A stretch of 64,000 nucleotides of DNA from Spirabiliibacterium falconis (GTDB taxonomy: Bacteria; Pseudomonadota; Gammaproteobacteria; Enterobacterales; Pasteurellaceae), in assembly GCF_014885015.1 (NCBI RefSeq), contig NZ_JABMIJ010000017.1, forward strand, positions 1 to 64,000. The letters run 5' to 3'. Below the pieces are notes generated by a model that saw only the letters and a list, made by a program, of their open reading frames with translations, searched no databases and was not told the origin of the DNA. Every line of letters begins with the position of its first letter. Position 1 is the stretch's first letter. The translations under genes were made by a program, and so were the position numbers. This document shows positions 47,338-58,075 of this stretch, one piece after another.

Positions 47338-48252
47338 TTAATCATCACTGTAGCCGAGACTTTTTAACGCCCGTTCATCATCTGCCCAGCCTGATTTAAC
47401 CTTAACCCACAATTGCAGATGGACTTGACTTTCAAATAAGCGTTCCATATCGGCACGTGCTTCGATACCAATAGTTTTAATCTTCTGCCCTTGCTTACCA
47501 ATGACCATTTTCTTCTGACCGTCTCGTTCAACCAAAATCAGCCCATGGATCACCAACACGCCTTTGGGATTCGTTTTGAATTGTTCGATTTCCACTGTGA
47601 CCGAATAAGGTAACTCTTCCCCCATAAAACGCATCAATTTTTCACGAATAATTTCAGAGGCTAAAAAACGTTGTGAACGGTCGGTAATATAGTCTTCAGG
47701 AAAATGATGTACCCCTTCACGTAAATGCTCACGCACTAATTTTTTCAATTGATCAACATTATTGCCATGCGTCGCTGAAATAGGTACGACCGCCATAAAA
47801 TGGAGTTTTTTCTCCATATCGGCAATAAACGGTAATAATTCATCTTTATTTTTGATGTTGTCAATTTTATTGATCACTAAAATAATCGGTGCACGAGAGT
47901 TGCGTAGTTTGTTAAGCACCATTTCATCATCGTCTGTCCAATGCGTGCCATCGACCACAAAGAAAATTAAATCTACATCGCCAATCGTGCTGCTAGCTGC
48001 ACGGTTCATCAAGCGATTAATCGCACGCTTTTCTTCGATATGTAAACCCGGCGTATCCACATAAATCGCTTGATAAGCACCTTCAGTATCAATCCCTAAA
48101 ATGCGATGACGAGTCGTTTGTGCCTTGCGAGAGGTAATAGAAATTTTCTGCCCCAACAGGCGATTTAATAGTGTGGATTTTCCAACATTCGGGCGACCGA
48201 CTATCCCGATAAAGCCACAATAGGTTGGCTGATGTTCATTCTGTTTTGTCAT
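47338..48252 (-). CDS. era: GTPase Era
   Basis: Era is an essential GTPase that binds the 3' end of 16S rRNA during 30S maturation. G motifs are GRPNVGKST (about 17-25), DTPG and NKID; the C-terminal KH domain contains [13 protein letters not shown] near 250. The length of 304 residues is normal. The start is 8 bases after the rnc stop, last in lepA-lepB-rnc-era. Confidence 0.98.
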   Translation of the reverse strand: MTKQNEHQPTYCGFIGIVGRPNVGKSTLLNRLLGQKISITSRKAQTTRHRILGIDTEGAYQAIYVDTPGLHIEEKRAINRLMNRAASSTIGDVDLIFFVVDGTHWTDDDEMVLNKLRNSRAPIILVINKIDNIKNKDELLPFIADMEKKLHFMAVVPISATHGNNVDQLKKLVREHLREGVHHFPEDYITDRSQRFLASEIIREKLMRFMGEELPYSVTVEIEQFKTNPKGVLVIHGLILVERDGQKKMVIGKQGQKIKTIGIEARADMERLFESQVHLQLWVKVKSGWADDERALKSLGYSDD

Positions 48253-48260
48253 AATATCTC

Positions 48261-48932
48261 TTATAAAATCTGTGCTAAGATCTGCTCAGCAGCAGCTTGT
48301 TCTGCCTTTCGGCGACTTTGCCCAATACCAAGTGCGGTCAGCTTCAGGCCACTGACATCACACCGCACTTTGAATGATTGGTTGTGATCTTCACCTTCAA
48401 TTGCGATCACTTCATAGCTTGGCAACGCTAAATGTTTGCCTTGCAAATACTCTTGCAGGCGTGTTTTGGGATCTTTTTGATTTTCCCCAGGCTTAATATT
48501 AGCCAAGTCAGTTTTATACCACATTTGCACCACTGGCATGACGGTTTCCAAATTGGAATCCAAATACATTGCCCCAATAATGGCTTCCACACAATCAGCT
48601 AAAATAGAATCGCGACGAAAACCACCACTTTTTAGTTCACCGGCACCAAGGCGCATATAATCACCTAATTCAAAGTTACGTGCATGTTGTGCTAGTGTTT
48701 GCTCACGCACTAACGTGGCGCGCATGCGACTCAAATCCCCTTCATCAACGCGAGCAAACTGATGAAAAAGTGCTTCGCCAATAATAAAATTTAAAATGGA
48801 ATCGCCCAAAAATTCAAAACGCTCATTATGTTTGCTATCCGCACTGCGATGTGTTAATGCTTGTTTCAACAACCCAATATGCTGAAACTGATAGCCTAAT
48901 TTACGCTGCAAGCGTGCAAGATCGTGTTGCAT
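48261..48932 (-). CDS. rnc: ribonuclease III
   Basis: RNase III cleaves double-stranded RNA in rRNA processing and mRNA decay. The catalytic signature [20 protein letters not shown] lies at about 36-55, and the C-terminal double-stranded RNA-binding domain ([22 protein letters not shown] onward) at about 153-223. The length of 223 is typical. lepB ends 8 bases upstream. Confidence 0.98.
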   Translation of the reverse strand: MQHDLARLQRKLGYQFQHIGLLKQALTHRSADSKHNERFEFLGDSILNFIIGEALFHQFARVDEGDLSRMRATLVREQTLAQHARNFELGDYMRLGAGELKSGGFRRDSILADCVEAIIGAMYLDSNLETVMPVVQMWYKTDLANIKPGENQKDPKTRLQEYLQGKHLALPSYEVIAIEGEDHNQSFKVRCDVSGLKLTALGIGQSRRKAEQAAAEQILAQIL

Positions 48933-48940
48933 TTATTGTC

Positions 48941-49915
48941 CTATTCAATACTAGTGAAAAAGCGGCTAGCACGAATGCCCGTTGGCCATTGCCCTTGTTT
49001 CTTATCTAAACTTAACCAAATCCAGCGTGCTTTACCCACGAGGTTTTGCTCTGGCACAAAGCCCCAGAAGCGACTATCATCACTGTTATCACGATTATCA
49101 CCCATGACAAAATATTCGCCTTTTGGCACCACCCATTGCCCAGCAGGCAAATTTGGCTGCTTGAAATAAGCCGCATCGTAATAAAAACGCACAGGATTCA
49201 ATAAAATTTGATGTGTCACTGCGCCTTTTTCGGTTAATTCCAACTGTGCATTGCCATGATAGAAAAATTCTGGATTCGGTTTAACATCGCTGTATTGATA
49301 GACGTCTGGCTTACAAAGTGCGGTTTCACACTGTGCTGGCGTGACAGTCAACGTACCACTTTGTTGATCATAATGAATGTGATCACCTGGCAAACCAACA
49401 ATGCGTTTAATATAATCCACATTCGGTTGTGGTGGTGCTTTGAACACAACCACATCACCACGCTTTGGCTCACCTGTTGGAATGAGCTTATGCTGAAAAA
49501 TCGGGTCTTTGATGCCGTAAGCGTATTTCTCGACCAACAAAAAATCCCCAACACGTAGAGTTGGTTCCATTGAGCCCGATGGAATCTGAAACGGTTCAAA
49601 AATAAACGAACGCACCAACAACACAATCCCTAACACGGGGAAAAGTGACGCAATAAATTCCCCCCCCTCTGAAAGTGGCTCAACTTTCGCACGTTCATCT
49701 TCGCTCAATGTTTTGCCAGAGCGTTGTTCAAGTCGAGCAATTTGACGCTTACGTTTAGGTTCAAGAGAAAAGCGGTTATAACACCACACAGCACCTGAAA
49801 TCAGCGTGAATACAATTAACAAAATCGAAAAGGTGTTCGGTAAATTTTGGCTGTCTAAAAAACGCCAAAATACATATCCGCCAACCAGTAAAAGGGGGAG
49901 AAAAAATTTAGACAT
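48941..49915 (-). CDS. lepB: signal peptidase I
   Basis: LepB removes signal peptides from exported proteins at the periplasmic face. Two N-terminal membrane helices (about 3-20 and 30-48) are followed by box B with the catalytic serine in PSGSMEPTL (near 115) and box D with the general-base lysine in DYIKRIVGLPGD, and box E GDNRDNSDDSR. The length of 324 residues equals the E. coli enzyme. It lies 11 bases after lepA. Confidence 0.97.
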   Translation of the reverse strand: MSKFFLPLLLVGGYVFWRFLDSQNLPNTFSILLIVFTLISGAVWCYNRFSLEPKRKRQIARLEQRSGKTLSEDERAKVEPLSEGGEFIASLFPVLGIVLLVRSFIFEPFQIPSGSMEPTLRVGDFLLVEKYAYGIKDPIFQHKLIPTGEPKRGDVVVFKAPPQPNVDYIKRIVGLPGDHIHYDQQSGTLTVTPAQCETALCKPDVYQYSDVKPNPEFFYHGNAQLELTEKGAVTHQILLNPVRFYYDAAYFKQPNLPAGQWVVPKGEYFVMGDNRDNSDDSRFWGFVPEQNLVGKARWIWLSLDKKQGQWPTGIRASRFFTSIE

Positions 49916-49926
49916 ACACTCTCCTG

Positions 49927-51720
49927 TTAGTCTTTACCAACATGTAAAATCGCTAAAAAGGCCTCTTGCGGGACTTCCACATTACCGAGTGATTTCATCC
50001 GTTTTTTACCCTCTTTTTGTTTCTGTAAGAGTTTTTTCTTACGGCTGACATCCCCACCATAACATTTCGCTAATACATTCTTGCGTAGCTGTTTTACCGT
50101 AGAGCGCGCAATAATATGGTTACCAATTGCCGCTTGAATCGCAATATCAAATTGTTGTCGTGGAATGAGTTCTTTCATTTTTTCCACCAACTCACGACCA
50201 CGATATGGCGCATTGTCTTTATGCACAATTAACGCTAAGGCATCCACTCTATCGCCGTTAATCATAATATCAACCCGCACCATATTCGCCGCTTGGAAAC
50301 GTTTAAAACCATAATCCAGAGAGGCATAACCGCGCGAAGTGGATTTTAAACGATCGAAGAAATCAAGCACCACTTCACCCAGTGGAATTTCATAGGTCAA
50401 TGCCACTTGATTACCATGATAAACCATATTCGTCTGCACGCCGCGCTTTTCCACACACAGCGTGATCACATTACCGAGATAATCCTGCGGCACCAAAATA
50501 TTACATTCTGCAATCGGCTCGCGGATTTCTGCAATATTATTCAACGGCGGTAACTTGGCTGGGCTATCAACGTATTCCACTGTGTTATCTGTCAACTGCA
50601 CTTCATAAATTACGGTTGGTGCCGTGGTAATCAAGTCGAGATTATACTCTCGCTCTAACCGCTCTTGGATGATTTCCATATGCAAAAGTCCAAGGAAACC
50701 ACAGCGGAAACCAAAGCCAAGTGCGGTCGAGTTTTCAGGCTCGTAGAAAAGTGAAGCATCATTGAGGCTTAATTTGCCGAGGGCATCACGAAACGATTCA
50801 TAATCGTCCGAGCTGACAGGGAACAAGCCAGCATATACCTGCGGTTTAACCTTTTTAAAACCAGGCAACGGTGCACTCGCTGAATTGTGCTGCAATGTCA
50901 GCGTATCGCCCACTGGTGCCCCTAAAATATCTTTAATGCCGCAGACGATCCAACCCACTTCACCGCACTTTAACTCCGTCGTATCAAGTTGTTTCGGAGT
51001 AAAAATCCCCAACCGATCAACACCATAAGCAATACCTGTGCTCATTACTTTGATTTTATCGCCTTTTTTGAGTGTGCCATTTTTAATCCGCACTAAAGAC
51101 ACCACACCAAGGTAGTTGTCAAACCACGAATCAATAATTAATGCCTGCAGTGGCGCATTTGGATCGCCCTCTGGTGCGGGAATCCTTTTAACAATCTCTT
51201 CCAAAACTTCATCAATGCCCACGCCCGTTTTCGCTGAACAACGCACGGCATCAATGGCATCAATGCCGACAATATCCTCAATCTCTTCTGCCACACGCTC
51301 TGGTTCAGCCGCTGGCAAATCGATTTTATTTAAAATCGGCACTACCTCTAGATCCATTTCAATGGCAGTGTAACAATTTGCCAGTGTCTGTGCTTCCACA
51401 CCTTGACCCGCATCCACCACTAACAACGCCCCTTCGCATGCAGCAAGTGAACGCGATACTTCATAAGAAAAATCCACATGCCCTGGCGTATCAATAAAAT
51501 TTAATTGATAAGTTTCACCATCATTGGCTTTATAATTTAACGTAACACTTTGGGCTTTTATGGTGATGCCACGCTCACGCTCTAAATCCATGGAATCTAG
51601 CACTTGTGCTGCCATTTCACGATCAGAAAGTCCACCACAGGTTTGAATCAAGCGATCCGACAAAGTTGATTTCCCATGGTCAATATGGGCAATAATAGAA
51701 AAGTTACGAATATTTTTCAT
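49927..51720 (-). CDS. lepA: elongation factor 4 (LepA)
   Basis: LepA is a ribosome-associated GTPase that can back-translocate ribosomes and aids ribosome assembly or initiation. G motifs are AHIDHGKST (9-17), DTPGHVDF and NKID. The C-terminal LepA-specific domain contains [23 protein letters not shown]. The length of 597 residues is normal. It is the first gene of lepA-lepB-rnc-era. The 163 bases upstream hold an uptake-sequence terminator of the Nramp-like gene. Confidence 0.98.
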   Translation of the reverse strand: MKNIRNFSIIAHIDHGKSTLSDRLIQTCGGLSDREMAAQVLDSMDLERERGITIKAQSVTLNYKANDGETYQLNFIDTPGHVDFSYEVSRSLAACEGALLVVDAGQGVEAQTLANCYTAIEMDLEVVPILNKIDLPAAEPERVAEEIEDIVGIDAIDAVRCSAKTGVGIDEVLEEIVKRIPAPEGDPNAPLQALIIDSWFDNYLGVVSLVRIKNGTLKKGDKIKVMSTGIAYGVDRLGIFTPKQLDTTELKCGEVGWIVCGIKDILGAPVGDTLTLQHNSASAPLPGFKKVKPQVYAGLFPVSSDDYESFRDALGKLSLNDASLFYEPENSTALGFGFRCGFLGLLHMEIIQERLEREYNLDLITTAPTVIYEVQLTDNTVEYVDSPAKLPPLNNIAEIREPIAECNILVPQDYLGNVITLCVEKRGVQTNMVYHGNQVALTYEIPLGEVVLDFFDRLKSTSRGYASLDYGFKRFQAANMVRVDIMINGDRVDALALIVHKDNAPYRGRELVEKMKELIPRQQFDIAIQAAIGNHIIARSTVKQLRKNVLAKCYGGDVSRKKKLLQKQKEGKKRMKSLGNVEVPQEAFLAILHVGKD

Positions 51721-51838
51721 CTACAAAAAGGCTCTCTTACAGTCTTTTTTATCTTCAAGTTAATTGGTGGATTGTACCGCAATATTCCCCCTACGGCTAG
51801 ATTTTCCGCTTTTTTTGCTTGCCAAATGTCAAAAACAA

Positions 51839-51862
51839 AAAGTGCGGTCAAAACCGCACTTT
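51839..51862 (-). terminator. inverted uptake-sequence pair after the first Nramp-like gene
   Basis: Two opposed uptake sequences with a 4-base loop lie 21 bases beyond the stop codon; the minus strand continues in T-rich DNA. Confidence 0.75.
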
Positions 51863-51883
51863 GATGATAATCGTCATACTCTA

Positions 51884-53146
51884 TTAGCTAAATAGACCAA
51901 GCTGTTGCGCAATGAACAATAGTGCAAAACCTGTTAAATAAATTAAGCCTACAATAGAAAGAACAAACAAGCCACCACGCACACGATGCTCACCTTTCAT
52001 AACCAACAATAAATTCAAGAAAGCAAAAATTGGCGTTAAGACGAATGAGGCAATCATCGCGAACTTCAACATTGGCCCCAGCGCATTATTGAAGAAAAAT
52101 AGCACAACAATCCCTGAAACAGTGGTGATTGCCATTGCAACATTTAATACACTTTGGCGAGTATGCTTTTTATTTAATAACAAACGGATACTTTCCACAC
52201 TGGTGCGGGTATAGCCATCAATCACCGTAATTGTCGTGCCAAACATACAGGCAAATGCAATAAACGCAATAAGCCAACGCGACCAGTCGCCAATCGTATA
52301 GGCGTACATATTAATTAATTGTGCAATGTATTTGCCCCCTACTTTTTCAACTTCAACACCTGAGCCATATTGTACTAATGCCCCTAATGCTAAAAAAACC
52401 AAAGCTAAAATAGCAGTCCCTATATAACCCACGTTAAAGTCAAACAAGCCGTCATTATAAGAAAACTTATTTAAACGACGCTTTGCCACCACCCACATAG
52501 AATTAACGGCAGAAATTTCAATAGGTGCAGGCATCCACCCCATTAACGCAACAATAAAGGCTAATGCACCCATATTCCACGGTGTTGCGCCAATGTAATC
52601 TGGTGGAGCAACGGCACCACGTCCAAAGGCAATAATAACCGCAATTACGGTTGATACCGTTAACGCAATCATAATGACTTTGGAAATACTGTCTAAAATA
52701 CGATACTTACCAAAAAGTAAAATGGTTAAGCTCAAGACCAACACCACCATACTCAATAAAGGTAATGGCACGCTAAACGGCAACACAAACGTTAAAATCA
52801 CCGCACATAATAATCCTACTGCGGCAGTATTCACCACAGTGGCAAACAAATTCATAATCGTAAAAATCCACAAATAAATGCGACCTTTCTGGCGATACCC
52901 TTCCAGCAATGTATTGCCAGTATCCAACGTATATTGCGCACCGAAACGGAAAAACGGATACTTAAATAGATTCGCCAATACAATAATCAACGCCAACTGC
53001 CAACCATAAATTGCACCAGATTGAGTTGATGCAATAAGATGCGAGCCACCTACTGCCGCTGATGCCATTAAAATGCCAGGGCCAAGTGCGCGTAATTTCG
53101 AATTCCAAGTCGAGTGTTCATGATCGGGGGATGTGGCATTTTGCAT
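51884..53146 (-). CDS. Nramp-related membrane transporter, copy A
   Basis: This 420-residue protein has about 11 membrane segments and aligns without gaps to the Nramp core: LGPGILMASAAVGGSHLIASTQSGAIYGW at helix 1 and LMGWMPAPIEISAVNSMW at helix 6. The residues that bind metal in true Nramp proteins are changed: DPGN is GGSH, and MPH is MPA. It is therefore unlikely to be a manganese importer like MntH, and its substrate is unknown. Copy B lies 379 bases upstream with the same length and roughly 60 percent identity by eye. Confidence 0.8.
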   Translation of the reverse strand: MQNATSPDHEHSTWNSKLRALGPGILMASAAVGGSHLIASTQSGAIYGWQLALIIVLANLFKYPFFRFGAQYTLDTGNTLLEGYRQKGRIYLWIFTIMNLFATVVNTAAVGLLCAVILTFVLPFSVPLPLLSMVVLVLSLTILLFGKYRILDSISKVIMIALTVSTVIAVIIAFGRGAVAPPDYIGATPWNMGALAFIVALMGWMPAPIEISAVNSMWVVAKRRLNKFSYNDGLFDFNVGYIGTAILALVFLALGALVQYGSGVEVEKVGGKYIAQLINMYAYTIGDWSRWLIAFIAFACMFGTTITVIDGYTRTSVESIRLLLNKKHTRQSVLNVAMAITTVSGIVVLFFFNNALGPMLKFAMIASFVLTPIFAFLNLLLVMKGEHRVRGGLFVLSIVGLIYLTGFALLFIAQQLGLFS

Positions 53147-53494
53147 AACTGCTCCTTAGTATTTCATCAAATGGCAAACATGATGATGTTGAGAGATATT
53201 CGCCAATTTATGTAAAATAAAATATTTGTCTATAAAAAAATAAAAAAACAATATTAAATAAAATAAAAAGATGTTAAACCACCAAACAACTTTTTTCTGA
53301 TTTTATTTAATACTCAATGAATTAGCAAATAAAATTTAACAAATTGATAACCAACAGTTATGGTAAAAACAAAATAAAGTGCTAAAAATAAAGCAATAAT
53401 CTATTGGTTTATTTTGCAATTAAGATAAGATATTAGATAGAAATATGTTTAAAATCGCCTTTAAGCAGACGAAATAAATTAGTGATAAAATACA
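53147..53494. other. AT-rich intergenic region between the two Nramp-like genes
   Basis: About 350 bases without a convincing ORF, very rich in A and T (runs of AATAAAA and TTTATTT). It must carry the promoter of copy A, but no single hexamer pair stands out. Such DNA often binds H-NS-like proteins. I see no RNA gene or clear operator. Confidence 0.5.
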
Positions 53495-53518
53495 AAAGTG
53501 CGGTTAAAACCGCACTTT
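53495..53518 (-). terminator. inverted uptake-sequence pair after the second Nramp-like gene
   Basis: A stem of two opposed uptake sequences (AAAAGTGCGGTT / AACCGCACTTTT) with a very short loop lies 7 bases beyond the copy B stop codon. Confidence 0.75.
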
Positions 53519-53525
53519 TATTGTT

Positions 53526-54788
53526 TTAGTCCAACAAACCAATCTGTTGTATGATAAAGAAAAGCGAAAATCCAACCAAATAAAGCAATCCAATTACCGA
53601 TAACCAATACAGCCAGCCTGTAACACGATGTTCACCCGTTCGCACTAAGGTAAAATTTAGGCTTGCATAAACTGGTGCGAATACAAAGGACATAATCATC
53701 GCAAATTTTAACATTGGTCCCAGTGCATTTTTGAAGAAAAAAACCAAAATTAATGCTGCAATCACATTTAAAATAATCACTGAATTCACATAAGTTGGGC
53801 GGCTCTGTTTTTTCCTTAACATAATTCGAATGCTTTCTAGAGTGCCACGGGAATACCCATCAATGACAGCCAGCGTGGTTCCAAAAATACACATAAATGC
53901 AATAAAAGCAATCAAAATGCGAGCCCACTCGCCAATGGTAACAACATACATATTAATTAATTGCCCAACATATTGCGCACCTGCAATTTGTACTGTTTCG
54001 CCCGCACCATACTGTACTAATGCGCCTAATGCGAGAAAAATAAGAGCTAAAAGTGCGGTTGTTATATAACCAACGTTAAAATCTAACATTCCCTCACGAT
54101 AAGACACAGGCATTAAACGTCGTTTAGCTGCCACCCACATAGAATTAAATACCGTAATATCCATTGGCGCTGGCATCCATCCCATAAGTGCAACAATAAA
54201 ACCTAATGCCCCCATATTCCAAGGGCTTGGACCAATATAATCCGCAGAAGCCACAGCACCGCGACTCAATGCAATAACAACGGCAATCACTGTCGCAATC
54301 GTTAATGTCAACATAATAACTTTGGAGATACTATCAAGAACACGGTATTTGCCAAACACGAGGATCAAGGTGCTAATTATCATCACACAGACCGTCAAAA
54401 CAGGAATATCCGCATTGAAAGGCAACAGAAACCCCATAATCACCGCACATAACAACGATATTGCCGCAATATTCACTACGCTCATAATCACATTCGTGAT
54501 CAAAAAGGCCCAAATATAGACTTTACCTTTTTTCATATAGCCATCAAGTAGTGTTTCCCCCGTTTCTAACGTATATTGCGTACCAAAACGAAAAAAGGGA
54601 TATTTAAGAAAATTCGCAAGTACAATAATCAGTGCAAGCTGCCAGCCATAAATTGCTCCAGCTTGCGTAGAAGCTATAAGATGTGAACCGCCAATTGCGG
54701 CAGATGCCATTAAAATACCGGGTCCAAATGCCTTGATGCGGTAACGTAGAGCAGAATAAGAAGCTACGTCATTGAGTTCCTTCGTCAT
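53526..54788 (-). CDS. Nramp-related membrane transporter, copy B
   Basis: The second of two tandem paralogues, also 420 residues. Helix 1 reads FGPGILMASAAIGGSHLIASTQAGAIYGW and helix 6 LMGWMPAPMDITVFNSMW, so the metal ligands of true Nramp proteins are missing in the same way as in copy A. The loop FGKYRVLDSISKVIM is shared, while helices 3 to 5 differ most. The pair probably arose by duplication, and the copies have separate terminators, so they can be expressed independently. No metabolic gene nearby points to a substrate. Confidence 0.8.
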   Translation of the reverse strand: MTKELNDVASYSALRYRIKAFGPGILMASAAIGGSHLIASTQAGAIYGWQLALIIVLANFLKYPFFRFGTQYTLETGETLLDGYMKKGKVYIWAFLITNVIMSVVNIAAISLLCAVIMGFLLPFNADIPVLTVCVMIISTLILVFGKYRVLDSISKVIMLTLTIATVIAVVIALSRGAVASADYIGPSPWNMGALGFIVALMGWMPAPMDITVFNSMWVAAKRRLMPVSYREGMLDFNVGYITTALLALIFLALGALVQYGAGETVQIAGAQYVGQLINMYVVTIGEWARILIAFIAFMCIFGTTLAVIDGYSRGTLESIRIMLRKKQSRPTYVNSVIILNVIAALILVFFFKNALGPMLKFAMIMSFVFAPVYASLNFTLVRTGEHRVTGWLYWLSVIGLLYLVGFSLFFIIQQIGLLD

Positions 54789-54932
54789 AGAATATCCTAA
54801 TATCGTCAGTTTAAAATTGTATATTATTATTTACATCTCATTTCCATATAGGATACAAAATTCTACCGACTAGCATAGGAATATTCAATATCATATTAAA
54901 CTTTTTTAATCCAAAAACAATAATGTAATGTT

Positions 54933-56108
54933 TTATTTACACGCCTTGTGCAACCCCAATATTAGCCATAACACAATTAATAATAATCCCATCGCTGCAA
55001 ACGGCACCCAATGCCATGGCGCATGCTGCCATACTGCCAGTAAATAATCACCACCAAAACTGGCGCCAAGGTAATAACAAGAAAGGTAAAGTGCACTGGC
55101 AAGTGCACGCGCATTTTTAGCACTCTTGCCAACCCACGCACTGGCAAGTGCATGAGTAAAGAAAAAGCCAACAGCACAAATCAATAAACCGAATACCATC
55201 AACCACAGCGACGAACTTGCCAAAAAACCAATGCCACACATCAAAATAACCCAACCAATCAGCATACCGCGTGGTGCATTAAAACGACGGCTAAAACGCC
55301 CCGCCATTGACGCAGCAAACGTCCCTGAAAGATAGCACAAAAAGAGCATCGACACCTGAGAGGTACTTAAATGCCATGGGCTATTTTGTAGCCGCAACCC
55401 CACTACGGAATAAAGATTAATGAACATACCAAAACAAATGCCACTAATAATAAACGTCCGCCACAGCAATGGGTTTTTAATATGCCCACATAAATTGGCA
55501 AAAATAGTCCTCACACCTAAGGCTTGGGGGGAAAAATGCTGCTCTCGTGGAAGATAAAGTGCGGTCAATAATGCTCCGATGAGCGTGATCACGCCTGTAA
55601 ACACCATCGGTGCATGTATATCAAACCACTGCGCCAAAAAGCCGCCAATCAACCGTCCTGAAATCCCCCCAATGGAATTCGCTGCGATATAAATCCCCAC
55701 CGCCGCAACCACTGCGTTGGCTTCAAATTCTTCACTAATATACGCCACCGCCACAGCAGGCAGCCCTGCCAACGCCACGCCTTGCAAAAAGCGCAACACA
55801 ATCCACAGGTAGGTAGAATGGCTAAAGATCAGTGAAAATGTAAAAAGTGCGGTCAAACTGAGGCTGATGATCATGACCAAACGACGTCCATAGCGATCCG
55901 CCAAAATCGCCCATGGAATCAAACACAAACTCATGCCCAACGATGCGGAGGCAAAAATCCAGTTTGCCACCTGAATACCTATTTGATAACGCTCAGCAAA
56001 CATCGATAACAAGGGTTGCACCGTGTAAAGGTTACAGAACACCAAAAACGATGAAAGCGATAAAAGTGCGGTCGCTCGCCAATAGGCTTGGGTTTTAACG
56101 TGAATCAT
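54933..56108 (-). CDS. MFS transporter of the YnfM type
   Basis: A 12-helix major facilitator related to E. coli YnfM (arabinose-type exporter family, DHA1). Visible motifs are FCNLYTVQPLLSMFAERYQI, LADRYGRRLVMI after helix 2, AVAYISEEFEANAVVAAVGIYIAANSIGGISGRLIGG and YLSCYYLGASFGGDYLL. The substrate is unknown. The start is uncertain: I give ATG 56108 (MIHVKTQAYWRAT, 391 residues); the frame extends to 56177 with several other ATG or GTG codons but none with a good ribosome binding site. It is divergent from the TRIC-like gene. Confidence 0.82.
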   Translation of the reverse strand: MIHVKTQAYWRATALLSLSSFLVFCNLYTVQPLLSMFAERYQIGIQVANWIFASASLGMSLCLIPWAILADRYGRRLVMIISLSLTALFTFSLIFSHSTYLWIVLRFLQGVALAGLPAVAVAYISEEFEANAVVAAVGIYIAANSIGGISGRLIGGFLAQWFDIHAPMVFTGVITLIGALLTALYLPREQHFSPQALGVRTIFANLCGHIKNPLLWRTFIISGICFGMFINLYSVVGLRLQNSPWHLSTSQVSMLFLCYLSGTFAASMAGRFSRRFNAPRGMLIGWVILMCGIGFLASSSLWLMVFGLLICAVGFFFTHALASAWVGKSAKNARALASALYLSCYYLGASFGGDYLLAVWQHAPWHWVPFAAMGLLLIVLWLILGLHKACK

Positions 56109-56292
56109 AGCATATGCCATTAACATTTTTTTCACATCATAACGGATAAAAAACCACCTATCCATCTCTAACATCACAAAGTTCGCCTAAGATCACAAAA
56201 TCAATCCCATACCACATGCCAAACCGCACTTTTCACTTTATTTTTCGGGCATTTCGTTTTAGTCTATGCGCTTAATAATTGAGGTGAAATGT

Positions 56293-56955
56293 ATGCTACT
56301 GAGCATTTTATACATCATTGGGATAACCGCAGAAGCCATAACAGGCGCACTGGCGGCGGGGCGTGAGAAAATGGATCTCTTTGGCGTCATTATTATCGCC
56401 TCGATGACCGCCATTGGTGGAGGCTCGATTCGGGATATGCTGCTTGGGCACTATCCGCTTGGCTGGGTGGCCCATCCACATTATATTCTCATCGTGGCTG
56501 GAGCTGCGGTGGCAACTGTGTTCACCGCACCACTGATGCGCTATTTTCGCACCGTCTTTTTAGTGCTGGATGCACTTGGGCTTATCGTCTTTTCTATCAT
56601 CGGTGCGCAAGTGGCACTTAGCATGGGGCACGGCTTTATCATTGCCTCTGTGGCCGCCGTCATTACTGGGGCATTTGGTGGTGTGCTGCGTGATTTGTTG
56701 TGCAACCGCATTCCGCTCGTCTTTCAAAAAGAACTCTATGCCAGCATTGCGATGCTCTCTGCCGCCATTTATTGGGGGCTACCGCACTTTGGTGTACCAC
56801 ACGATTTGGTGGTCATCATCACACTGCTAGCAGGGTTTGGGTTGCGTTTACTGGCAATTTATTTTCGCTTATCGCTGCCCGTATTCGACTATCAAGAAGA
56901 GCCTATTCACAGCGAGCCATTATTAAAAAAATGGCGCAAAAATCGCAAAAAATGA
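56293..56955 (+). CDS. UPF0126/TRIC-like membrane protein (YicG type)
   Basis: The 220-residue protein has about seven helices and an internal duplication, each half with a glycine-rich turn and an RD pair: [14 protein letters not shown] and [18 protein letters not shown]. These are hallmarks of the UPF0126 family, related to TRIC cation channels; the physiological role in bacteria is not settled. I use ATG 56293 with GAGGTG upstream; an earlier in-frame start at 56266 has no site. It converges on yqfB. Confidence 0.88.
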   Translation: MLLSILYIIGITAEAITGALAAGREKMDLFGVIIIASMTAIGGGSIRDMLLGHYPLGWVAHPHYILIVAGAAVATVFTAPLMRYFRTVFLVLDALGLIVFSIIGAQVALSMGHGFIIASVAAVITGAFGGVLRDLLCNRIPLVFQKELYASIAMLSAAIYWGLPHFGVPHDLVVIITLLAGFGLRLLAIYFRLSLPVFDYQEEPIHSEPLLKKWRKNRKK

Positions 56956-56967
56956 CCACACGTTACT

Positions 56968-57291
56968 TTAGCGTGCTACCACCTCAAAGGTCAAAACATA
57001 AAGTGCGGTTTCATTGGGGTAAATGTCGCTAATCACCGATTTTAACTGGTCAAGCGTCATATTTTCTTGTTTGGCATGCTCATCATTGATCGCATCAAAG
57101 CTAATCGGTGTTACACTTAAAATGCGAATTTTGGCAAACCAACGCCCTGCTTCAAACGTGCGAACATCCACTAGGGTGTTCGGAATATAGTCTTTTTCAT
57201 CACGGTTGCGAATAGTGATGGTTTTGCGTCCCGCGAGAATATCGCGCTCAAAACGCGCAAAAAAGGTGATTTGGCTTGGATCAAATGCCAT
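56968..57291 (-). CDS. yqfB: N(4)-acetylcytidine amidohydrolase YqfB (ASCH domain)
   Basis: This 107-residue ASCH-domain protein matches E. coli YqfB, which deacetylates N4-acetylcytidine and related nucleosides. The conserved opening ITFFARFERDILAGRKTITIR carries the catalytic lysine and threonine (K23 and T26 by my count, K21 and T24 in E. coli), and HAKQENMTLDQLKSVISDIYP carries the catalytic glutamate. AAGGAG precedes the ATG. It would salvage modified cytidine from tRNA or rRNA breakdown. Confidence 0.9.
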   Translation of the reverse strand: MAFDPSQITFFARFERDILAGRKTITIRNRDEKDYIPNTLVDVRTFEAGRWFAKIRILSVTPISFDAINDEHAKQENMTLDQLKSVISDIYPNETALYVLTFEVVAR

Positions 57292-57333
57292 AAAAAACTC
57301 CTTGCTTAATGAGATGAATTTATTTCACACTAT

Positions 57334-57361
57334 TTGCCTAACGTAGTAAACTGTTTATCTT
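57334..57361 (+). promoter_or_regulatory. possible promoter of rpe-gph-trpS-ycdX
   Basis: TTGCCT (57334-57339), a 16-base spacer and TATCTT (57356-57361) lie 32 bases before rpe. Both hexamers are imperfect. Confidence 0.4.
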
Positions 57362-57392
57362 AACGCGTTTTGAAAAATCATACAGGTACACT

Positions 57393-58064
57393 ATGCAATA
57401 TTTAATCGCTCCGTCTATTTTATCAGCAGATTTAGCGCGTCTTGGTGATGATGTCGCCGAGGTTTTGCGTGCGGGCGCCGATGTGATTCACTTTGATGTA
57501 ATGGACAATCACTACGTGCCGAATTTAACCTTTGGACCACAAGTGTGCAAAGCGTTGCGTGATTATGGCATCACCGCACCCATTGATGTGCATTTGATGG
57601 TTAAGCCCGTCGATCGCCTCATTCCTGATTTTGCCAAGGCGGGGGCGAATTACATTACGTTCCACCCTGAGGCAAGCGAACATATCGACCGCACTTTGCA
57701 ATTAATTCGTGATTGTGGCTGCAAAGCAGGACTAGTGTTTAACCCTGCCACACCGCTGAGTTATCTTGATTATGTGATGGATAAACTCGATGTCATTTTG
57801 CTGATGTCGGTCAACCCCGGTTTCGGCGGGCAGTCATTTATTCCAAGCACATTGGAAAAACTCCAGCAGGTGCGTAAACGCATTGATGCCAGTGGCTTTG
57901 ACATCCGCCTTGAAGTGGACGGTGGCGTAAAAGTGGCGAATATTGCTGAAATCGCACAAGCGGGTGCTGATATGTTTGTGGCAGGCTCTGCCATTTTCGA
58001 GCAAGATGATTATAAATCCGTGATTGACGCCATGCGTGCCAATCTCGCACAAGTGAAAAAATAA
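57393..58064 (+). CDS. rpe: ribulose-phosphate 3-epimerase
   Basis: Rpe interconverts ribulose 5-phosphate and xylulose 5-phosphate in the pentose phosphate pathway. The 223-residue TIM barrel has [17 protein letters not shown] at the start, [17 protein letters not shown] with the metal and catalytic residues near 35, [10 protein letters not shown], and [11 protein letters not shown] and [11 protein letters not shown] near the end. It leads rpe-gph-trpS, the same order as in E. coli, where dam precedes it; dam is not here. Confidence 0.97.
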   Translation: MQYLIAPSILSADLARLGDDVAEVLRAGADVIHFDVMDNHYVPNLTFGPQVCKALRDYGITAPIDVHLMVKPVDRLIPDFAKAGANYITFHPEASEHIDRTLQLIRDCGCKAGLVFNPATPLSYLDYVMDKLDVILLMSVNPGFGGQSFIPSTLEKLQQVRKRIDASGFDIRLEVDGGVKVANIAEIAQAGADMFVAGSAIFEQDDYKSVIDAMRANLAQVKK

Positions 58065-58075
58065 TAGAGAGTATT

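Noticed and set aside
51884-54788. Naming the tandem transporters MntH
   Set aside because: Canonical DPGN and MPH metal ligands are absent in both copies.
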